Origin: an uncultured Treponema sp.
GTDB taxonomy: Bacteria; Spirochaetota; Spirochaetia; Treponematales; Treponemataceae
Reading direction: 5' to 3'
DNA: 20,203 nucleotides
Assembly: GCA_937915735.1 (NCBI GenBank)
Contig: CALGGS010000205.1
Coordinates: 1-20,203, forward strand
Made by a program: the position numbers and the translations under genes. Shown here piece by piece: positions 14,876 through 20,203 of this stretch. The notes beneath the pieces are model-generated. The model was not told where the DNA came from, made no database searches, and saw only the letters and a program-made list of their open reading frames with translations. The stretch's first letter is position 1. Every line of letters starts with the position of its first letter.

Positions 14876-15826
14876 TTAGAATTCAGGGTATGATACTTCC
14901 CTGATTCCCAGTGCCAGTGTCATTCCCTTTTCCGCACTTTTCGGAAGCAAAAGCCTTGTCGCTCCGCAGGCAAAGACGGCTCTTTCGCACACATTGTCTG
15001 TTCCGGTAATATCCGAAACAAAGTCAGAATGGCTTACCTTCTGGGTGATTTCGTTTAATTCATTTGCAGAAAAAGTTACGAACGGAATCTTTAATGCTTC
15101 TGAAAGCGAGATTATTGCAGCTTCGTCTTTTTTTAAATCTATTGAAGCGATTTTTTCCAGCGAGCGATAGTCAATATTATTATCCTTCAGGACTTTTTGA
15201 ACAAAATTTTTTAATTCTTCAGGATTTTTCCCTTTTTTGCAGCCTATCCCCAAAATCACGCAGCGAGGAATCAGATTTAAAATATCATCTTTAGCATAGA
15301 TTGAAATAGAGAATTTTGGATGTTTTTTTTCGAGCATTTCTGCCGCAAAAGCTTTGGCAAGGCTCATATCATTGATAGTAAGGTTATTTTCCTGCGCGTA
15401 CTCGTCGATTGCCGGTAAACCATTCACATCAGATGCCGTAGTTATGACGGGAGTCGCAGCTAAAAGACAGGCTATTTTTTTTGAAAAGCTGTTTGCCCCG
15501 CCTATATGTCCTGAAAGAATCGGAATCACGAACTGCCCTTTTTCATCGAGCACTATTACCGCCGCATCGCTCGTCTTATCCTTTACGAACGGAGAAACAG
15601 CACGCACCGCAATTCCTGCGGCCCCTATAAAAATCAGGAAATTTCCCTTTTTAAAATGACTTTTCGTCCAGTCTGAGAGCTTTTCGTTTTTTACAGAAGA
15701 GAGAGTTATATTTTCTTCCGTAAAATTTTCCTGAATCAAAAGCAATTTCAGCCGCTCAGAAAGAGAAAAGCCGGCGGCAGTGAAAGAAATTATGTGAATT
15801 TTCTGGTCATTCTTCTGATTTTTCAA
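14876..15826 (-). CDS. cbiG: Cobalt-precorrin-5A hydrolase
   Basis: Opens the delta-lactone of cobalt-precorrin-5A, releasing acetaldehyde, in the anaerobic corrin pathway. The N-terminal domain carries the CbiG signature IGAAGIAVRAVSPFV, DKTSDAAVIVLDEKGQFVIP and LSGHIGGANSF. The C-terminal domain carries VILGIGCKKGKNPEEL and ends with CERAVFACGATRLLLPK. The longest frame begins at a GTG at 15862, 56 bases inside cbiH. A TTG at 15826 has AAGGGGA eight to nine bases upstream and starts just before the first conserved strand (KIHIISFTAAGF), so I prefer it: 316 residues and a 20-base overlap with cbiH. Homologues in enteric bacteria are about 350 residues, the difference lying in loops. It is the second gene of the minus-strand pair. 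Confidence 0.93.
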   Translation of the reverse strand: MKNQKNDQKIHIISFTAAGFSLSERLKLLLIQENFTEENITLSSVKNEKLSDWTKSHFKKGNFLIFIGAAGIAVRAVSPFVKDKTSDAAVIVLDEKGQFVIPILSGHIGGANSFSKKIACLLAATPVITTASDVNGLPAIDEYAQENNLTINDMSLAKAFAAEMLEKKHPKFSISIYAKDDILNLIPRCVILGIGCKKGKNPEELKNFVQKVLKDNNIDYRSLEKIASIDLKKDEAAIISLSEALKIPFVTFSANELNEITQKVSHSDFVSDITGTDNVCERAVFACGATRLLLPKSAEKGMTLALGIREVSYPEF

Positions 15827-16568
15827 ATTCGTATCCCCTTGGAGTGACAAGTTTTTTTCCACTTGGAGTTTCTATAACCTTTGTAGAGCTGTTTCCGATA
15901 AAAACCGTTGCAAACATGTCTAATTTTGTAGACTTTAATTCACCCAAGGTCAGAATCTTTGCCTCTTCCCCTTCCCGACCGATATTTCTTGCATATCCAC
16001 AGGGAGTTTTTTCAGAAAGCTTTTTTAACAAGATTTCACATGCTTTAAAAAGATAATCAGCACGGCTGCGGCTCATGGGGTTATAAAGGACTATTACAAA
16101 ATCTGCCTGAGAAGCACATTCAAGCCTTTTTTCGATTTTTTCCCACGGAGTCATTAAATCGCTCAGGCTAATCAGGCAAAAATCATGAATTAAGGGTGCG
16201 CCCAAAATAGAAGCTCCGCTCAAAGCTGCCGTAATTCCTGGAAGCACAAAAACTTCTACATTCGGAAAATCCGGCGACATTTCATAGATTAAGCCCGCAA
16301 GTCCGTAAACGCCAGAGTCTCCGGAGCAAACGAAAACTACATTTTTGCCCATTTCAGCCATTTGAAGGGCCAGACGGCAGCGCTCCTCTTCTTTTTTCAT
16401 CGGAGTCGAAAAGAATTCTTTGTTTGGAAAATGACCCTTTATAAGGCTGATATATTTTTCATATCCAATGATGCAGTCGCAATTTTTTAATGCGTCAAGA
16501 ACTTCACTTGTAATCTGAGAAAATTTTCCAGAACCGAGACCTGCGACAATAAGAAAGCCTTTCATCAT
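15807..16568 (-). CDS. cbiH: Precorrin-3B / cobalt-factor III C17-methyltransferase
   Basis: SAM-dependent methyltransferase that methylates C17 and contracts the corrin ring; with CbiG beside it, it should act in the anaerobic, cobalt-early branch. 253 residues of the tetrapyrrole methylase fold: IVAGLGSGKFSQIT (7-20) at the start, VCSGDSGVYGLAGLIYE around 81-97, PGITAALSGASILGAPLIHDF (110-130) forming the SAM and substrate site, VLYNPMSRSR and a C-terminal VTPRGYEF. Length and motifs are normal and it is not fused to CbiG or CbiJ as in some species. ATGATG gives two possible starts; the first is used. It begins only 47 bases behind the arabinanase stop and has no ribosome site, so a promoter in that gap is proposed. 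Confidence 0.95.
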   Translation of the reverse strand: MMKGFLIVAGLGSGKFSQITSEVLDALKNCDCIIGYEKYISLIKGHFPNKEFFSTPMKKEEERCRLALQMAEMGKNVVFVCSGDSGVYGLAGLIYEMSPDFPNVEVFVLPGITAALSGASILGAPLIHDFCLISLSDLMTPWEKIEKRLECASQADFVIVLYNPMSRSRADYLFKACEILLKKLSEKTPCGYARNIGREGEEAKILTLGELKSTKLDMFATVFIGNSSTKVIETPSGKKLVTPRGYEFEKSEE

Positions 16569-16574
16569 TTTTGA

Positions 16575-16603
16575 ATTTTAACAAAAGAATGACTTGGGGG
16601 CAA
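16575..16603 (-). promoter_or_regulatory. Predicted promoter of cbiH-cbiG
   Basis: On the minus strand TTGCCC (16598-16603), a 17-base spacer and TAAAAT (16575-16580) precede the cbiH ATG (first base 16568) by six bases. Transcription would begin at or next to the ATG, giving a leaderless message. The whole element fits the 47-base gap behind the arabinanase gene, with no room for a cobalamin riboswitch. Confidence 0.45.
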
Positions 16604-16615
16604 GATTTTTCGAGA

Positions 16616-18691
16616 TTATTCTACAATATTTGAAACCTGCTTTCCCCAATAGGTTTTTGAAAGTGACTTATGAGTTCCTGCATAGACAAGCGTTGGTTCA
16701 CGCGGAAAAGCTTCCCAATTCACTTCACGGCAGACCTTTACCGAAACTGAGCTACCTTTTGACGGAACAAATGTCAAAAGCTGATTTTTTTCGTCAAAAG
16801 ACCAGGTTCCGCTCAATGCTCCCGACATAGTTTTATCAGAATAAAGCGTAAGGTCGCTCGCTTCATCCATATTTCCATAGCTGTAAGCAAGATTTATGTG
16901 CTGCCATTGCCCGTACAAATCTTCTTCACTTATAGAATCGGCATAGTCATCAGGAATAGCGGCATATCGCTCAGGGAGAACCATAGGCCAAAGGTCTGTT
17001 CCATTTGAAACAGACGGACTCCACACGATTTTTCGCACACCACCCAGCATAATCGCATTGGAGTATGCATTGCCCGCAACATTTGCTGGAAGGCGCTGCT
17101 GGCTCATGTAGAAGTAATTTCCGTCCCCGTCATCGAAAATTGCACAGTGACTTATTCCAACCCAGCCGTAGCAAGAGCCATACCCGCTGCCCGTCTCTTC
17201 GTCGCTGAATTTGTAGGGGTGAGTCACAATCGGAAAAATGTTCGTACTCGCATTCTTTTTTCCGTCAACATCGTTTGTCATTTCAGAGCCGTCAATTGCG
17301 TAATAAGGCCCCTGGATTTTTGTTGCCCGCACTACCCTAGTCTGATACGGAATATCAAGAGCATCGTTCGCAAAAAAGAGATAATAATAGCCATTTTCTT
17401 TTATAAGCTCAGGACCTTCACTTGGCTGCCAGCGGCTTGTTCCACGACTAAAAATGCGAGTTCCGTAGCCTTGGGAAATAAGCTCGCTTGGAACAGGGCT
17501 GTCTTTAGTTCCGCTTGGTGACCATGGCTCACCCATTTCAAAATCGCCGGTTACATTTCCTGTTAAATAATCATCTCCGTCAACGGCCGCAACCTTTCCC
17601 GTTGAAGGATTGATTCTGACCAATGCGAAACCACTATGCCAGCTTCCGTAAACGAGCCAGTGAGAATCATCATCATCTATAAAATATGAAGGGTCAATTG
17701 CGTTAAAATAAAAGTATGCGTCCCAGTCGTTTGTAGAACTCCTTGAATAACCGTCTTTTCCCCTGTCACTTGAAGAGCAGACAACGAAGCCCAAATCAGT
17801 CCAGCTCGACTCACCGCCGTTTGGGTTGATCGTTTCGGCACAACCGATAAAAGCTCGTTCAGTCCAAGAACCGTCAAAGGCCGTGGAAGTTTTCGCCCCG
17901 GTTTTGATGTAATTGTCAACGACAATTGAATAATAAAGCCGGACTTTTGTTACACCGTCAACAGTGATTTTTCTTGCAGTCGGTGCCCAAAATCCAAATG
18001 AAATTTCTGATTTTGATATAGAAGAAAGACCTTGCGCGCTTCTGTATTCATTAAGTTTTTCAACAACCCAGTCAGGAGCCTCGTCCATAATGCCAGGAAC
18101 CCATTCCCAGTCAACTAGATTTTTGCTCCTTTTTCCCTGAAAGTGCAGACCTGGAGTTGTGCTTTTTTCGTGGGCATTTCCATAGCTTGCGTCAGTTCCG
18201 AACATATAATAATAACCGTCCGTCCATTTAAAGACCGTCGGGTCGTGAGTGTTCGCCAAATTCCATTTTGATTTATTCGCCCAGCTTGAAATTGAAACAT
18301 AATTGTCTAGATAAGTTGGAGCCGTGTAAGAAGAAACAGTGATTTTGTATGCCGTTGAAAAGCCTGAATAAGTGACCTTTACAGCGTACTCCCCTTCAGC
18401 AAGAGAAGAAAGGGCCGTTCCGGTTTTGTAAGAAGCTCCGTCAATAGAAAAGCTACAGAGAGAAGCAGAAAGTGATTTTTTTGTTCCGTCAGAATAAACT
18501 GCGTAAACTCCGTTTGAAGAAAAAGAATCAGAAGAAGCAAAAACTGTCCGACTCCCGGCAACAGTTATTGAAGAAATAGCAGATGAAGACCCGTCAGATT
18601 TTTCGGTGGCATCCTCCGCACAGGAAAAAAAGAGCGACAATTCCGCTCCAAGTAGAATAATTTTTGAAAGCCAGATTGTCGCCTTGTGCAT
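16616..18691 (-). CDS. Secreted GH43 endo-1,5-alpha-L-arabinanase, probable lipoprotein
   Basis: 691 residues. A short signal peptide ends LSLFFSC with C24 as a spirochaete-type lipidation site, so the enzyme is probably anchored in the outer membrane. Residues 42-120 form an Ig-like (Big-type) beta domain. The GH43 five-bladed propeller spans about 140-575, with the three expected acids: general base D150 in THDPTVF, D333 in NAIDPSYF and general acid E425 in PSEGPELI; GISHCAIF (H515) is the metal-ligand loop. The C-terminal 100 residues (LYGQWQHIN..., LTLYSDKTMSG, GTWSFDEKN) match the beta-barrel domain that closes many arabinanases. It should cleave internal alpha-1,5 bonds of pectic arabinan. 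AAGGAG ten bases upstream supports ATG 18691. It follows the other arabinanase after 23 bases, presumably in one operon. Confidence 0.92.
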   Translation of the reverse strand: MHKATIWLSKIILLGAELSLFFSCAEDATEKSDGSSSAISSITVAGSRTVFASSDSFSSNGVYAVYSDGTKKSLSASLCSFSIDGASYKTGTALSSLAEGEYAVKVTYSGFSTAYKITVSSYTAPTYLDNYVSISSWANKSKWNLANTHDPTVFKWTDGYYYMFGTDASYGNAHEKSTTPGLHFQGKRSKNLVDWEWVPGIMDEAPDWVVEKLNEYRSAQGLSSISKSEISFGFWAPTARKITVDGVTKVRLYYSIVVDNYIKTGAKTSTAFDGSWTERAFIGCAETINPNGGESSWTDLGFVVCSSSDRGKDGYSRSSTNDWDAYFYFNAIDPSYFIDDDDSHWLVYGSWHSGFALVRINPSTGKVAAVDGDDYLTGNVTGDFEMGEPWSPSGTKDSPVPSELISQGYGTRIFSRGTSRWQPSEGPELIKENGYYYLFFANDALDIPYQTRVVRATKIQGPYYAIDGSEMTNDVDGKKNASTNIFPIVTHPYKFSDEETGSGYGSCYGWVGISHCAIFDDGDGNYFYMSQQRLPANVAGNAYSNAIMLGGVRKIVWSPSVSNGTDLWPMVLPERYAAIPDDYADSISEEDLYGQWQHINLAYSYGNMDEASDLTLYSDKTMSGALSGTWSFDEKNQLLTFVPSKGSSVSVKVCREVNWEAFPREPTLVYAGTHKSLSKTYWGKQVSNIVE

Positions 18692-18714
18692 AAGAATGTA
18701 TCTCCTTGTGTTTG

Positions 18715-20203
18715 TTATTTCTGGTAAACCTTCAATATTTGTGTCGTTCCACTTCGGCTAATCTCAACCTTTATGCTTTGAGCAGTATTTGCCTCGATTG
18801 CCGTACGACTATCACTTGAACCCCAGGCAGAAACACAATCTCCCCAGCCATTATCTGTATCATGATAATTTACATCGGCATAAGCCGCTGCTGATGTTGA
18901 ATAGCCTTCAATAATCATCGTAGATATTGTGTCTGAAGTCCAGAAATAGAAGGTTAAAGTGTCCCCGTCCGAAACAGAATATTTATCAGTTATATGACCA
19001 TCTTGTCCAGCCCACCAAGTAGTAGAAGCTCCAGAAACACTGGCAAGGTCACTTTCTTCTCCGTCGCCTTTATCAACGACATACGACCAAGTTCCCCACT
19101 GAGGATACAAATACCAAGCCAAGTCATCTTTCGCAGTATCAGTAACTGTCATCGTATATGTTGCTTTAAGAGTCGCATCAGAATATTTTTCCGCATAAGT
19201 TTTACTAGTTGAGCTGCCAGTTGCGTCTCCAGTCCTATTTCCCCAGAAATATTCGCCAGCTTTTGTAGCAGATGAATCGCTGCACAGTGTCGTAAATGTA
19301 ATTGTCCGACGCTCTACAGAAGTTCCCTGTAAATTCCAATCAACTGCATTTAGCACATAGCCTTTAAATGTACCGAGTAAATTCTCATTCCCGTCTGTAA
19401 GAACTAGAGTAATACTATATCCGTCATCAGCTAAAGTCCAAGTCCCTGTATAATTTCCGTCTGTTCCACCAATTGAGCCGTCTTCATACAAGGTCATAGT
19501 CTTGCTTTCGGTTGGAGTTGCATCTTCTGCATTTACTTTATCTGAGTTTCCGTCATAGATTCCACATTCACTTGCAGTAGAGCTTGTTGTTCCTCGTACT
19601 GTAAGAATCGTGTCGTAATCGCCAGAAATTTCAGAAATCGTAAGAGAAGAAAGACTTTCTGTTCCATCAGAAGTAATATCTGTGTAGTCGTCATAATAGT
19701 CATTCTGATTTAGCACTGGCCAGCCGTCTGAATTAAAGAACATCTGATGAATCTGCAGCAAGAAATGGTACTGTTCAAGATAATTAACTCGAGAATGATT
19801 AGCAAAATAGATTTTCCCATTTGAGCCATGCAGGACAGAAAGTCCACCCTGACTTCTTACACTATATTCTCCGCTAAGAACCTGAGAGCCAATGATTTTT
19901 GAGCCGATTGCGTGGTATTCCGAATAACTACTTGTTCCAAGCCACATATCTTTACCGCTTGCATCGTCATACTCACCATTAATTTCTGAAGAACGACCTA
20001 ATGCACAGCGATATTCCCACATAAGCCCGCCACAAGAAGAAATCATGTAATAATAGTTAGTATTGCTGTTATAAAAAAGCTGAGCGCCTTCGTAAGCAGT
20101 AGAAGCTCCATTATTTGGCATACTAGAACTTTTAGCACCGCCAATTAATGGGCAACCAAGCAAAAGGAATCTGTCGGTAGAAGTAGAATTTGAGTGACCT
20201 GTC
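18715..20203 (-). CDS. GH43 arabinanase with C-terminal accessory domain (N-terminus outside window)
   Basis: The frame runs off the window end: codons upstream of the TTG at 20163 stay open (TGHSNSTSTDRFLL...), so the start lies beyond 20203 and about 496 residues are visible. The beginning is the second half of a GH43 propeller: AYEGAQLFYNSNTNYYYMIS carries the general-acid glutamate, followed by MWEYRCALGRSSEINGEYDD and HGSNGKIYFANHSRV. Next comes a beta domain with KTMTLYEDGSIGGTDG and YTGTWTLADDG, equivalent to the C-terminal domain of the downstream arabinanase. The last 170 residues form an extra beta-rich module with many Trp and Tyr (WYLYPQWGTWSYV, STTWWAGQDG), likely a carbohydrate-binding module of unassigned family. 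The catalytic base and any signal peptide are outside the window. Confidence 0.9.
   Translation of the reverse strand, partial: TGHSNSTSTDRFLLLGCPLIGGAKSSSMPNNGASTAYEGAQLFYNSNTNYYYMISSCGGLMWEYRCALGRSSEINGEYDDASGKDMWLGTSSYSEYHAIGSKIIGSQVLSGEYSVRSQGGLSVLHGSNGKIYFANHSRVNYLEQYHFLLQIHQMFFNSDGWPVLNQNDYYDDYTDITSDGTESLSSLTISEISGDYDTILTVRGTTSSTASECGIYDGNSDKVNAEDATPTESKTMTLYEDGSIGGTDGNYTGTWTLADDGYSITLVLTDGNENLLGTFKGYVLNAVDWNLQGTSVERRTITFTTLCSDSSATKAGEYFWGNRTGDATGSSTSKTYAEKYSDATLKATYTMTVTDTAKDDLAWYLYPQWGTWSYVVDKGDGEESDLASVSGASTTWWAGQDGHITDKYSVSDGDTLTFYFWTSDTISTMIIEGYSTSAAAYADVNYHDTDNGWGDCVSAWGSSDSRTAIEANTAQSIKVEISRSGTTQILKVYQK

Overview
The window looks like a chromosomal piece of an anaerobic, plant-fibre-degrading spirochaete, most likely a Treponema relative. 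This is inferred from moderate-to-low GC, a spirochaete-style lipoprotein signal on a secreted arabinanase, and the anaerobic cobalamin pathway. No rRNA or tRNA is present to confirm it. Coding density is very high: no gene-free stretch exceeds about 160 bases, and genes commonly overlap by 1-20 nt.

Region 1 (1-8258) is a probable defence or DNA-modification island, all on the plus strand. It holds the 3' end of an unrecognised protein, a cysteine desulfurase coupled to it by a 1-nt overlap, a phospholipase-D/superfamily-2 helicase fusion, a 53-residue protein, an SMC/Rad50-like ATPase resembling DndD, an unassigned 176-residue protein, and an RpoD-like sigma factor. A 55-residue orphan reading frame follows. 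Desulfurase plus DndD-like ATPase plus helicase recalls DNA phosphorothioation (Dnd-type) systems, but no DndB, DndC or DndE is visible, so the assignment is inference. A domain-complete but diverged sigma factor inside such an operon is the most unusual part. The genes from about 2040 to 8080 look more AT-rich than their surroundings.

Region 2 (8217-11066) is housekeeping: a lone riboflavin synthase gene (ribE) with an extended -10 promoter, converging with overlapping stop codons on a UvrD/PcrA-type helicase.

Region 3 (10983-16603) is cobalamin synthesis in two converging groups. The plus-strand operon cobT, cobU fusion, cobC, cbiB covers the lower ligand, the nucleotide loop and aminopropanol attachment; cobS is missing. 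The minus-strand pair cbiH-cbiG covers corrin-ring steps. The CobU protein is a tandem fusion of an intact CobU and a degenerate second copy, joined by a linker encoded by a GC-rich segment with three hairpins that resembles an in-frame palindromic repeat. No cobalamin riboswitch is visible. Promoters predicted for cobT, cbiH and uvrD lie so close to the start codons that their transcripts could be leaderless.

Region 4 (16616-20203) encodes two GH43 endo-arabinanases in tandem on the minus strand, the upstream one truncated by the window edge. They would degrade pectic arabinan outside the cell.
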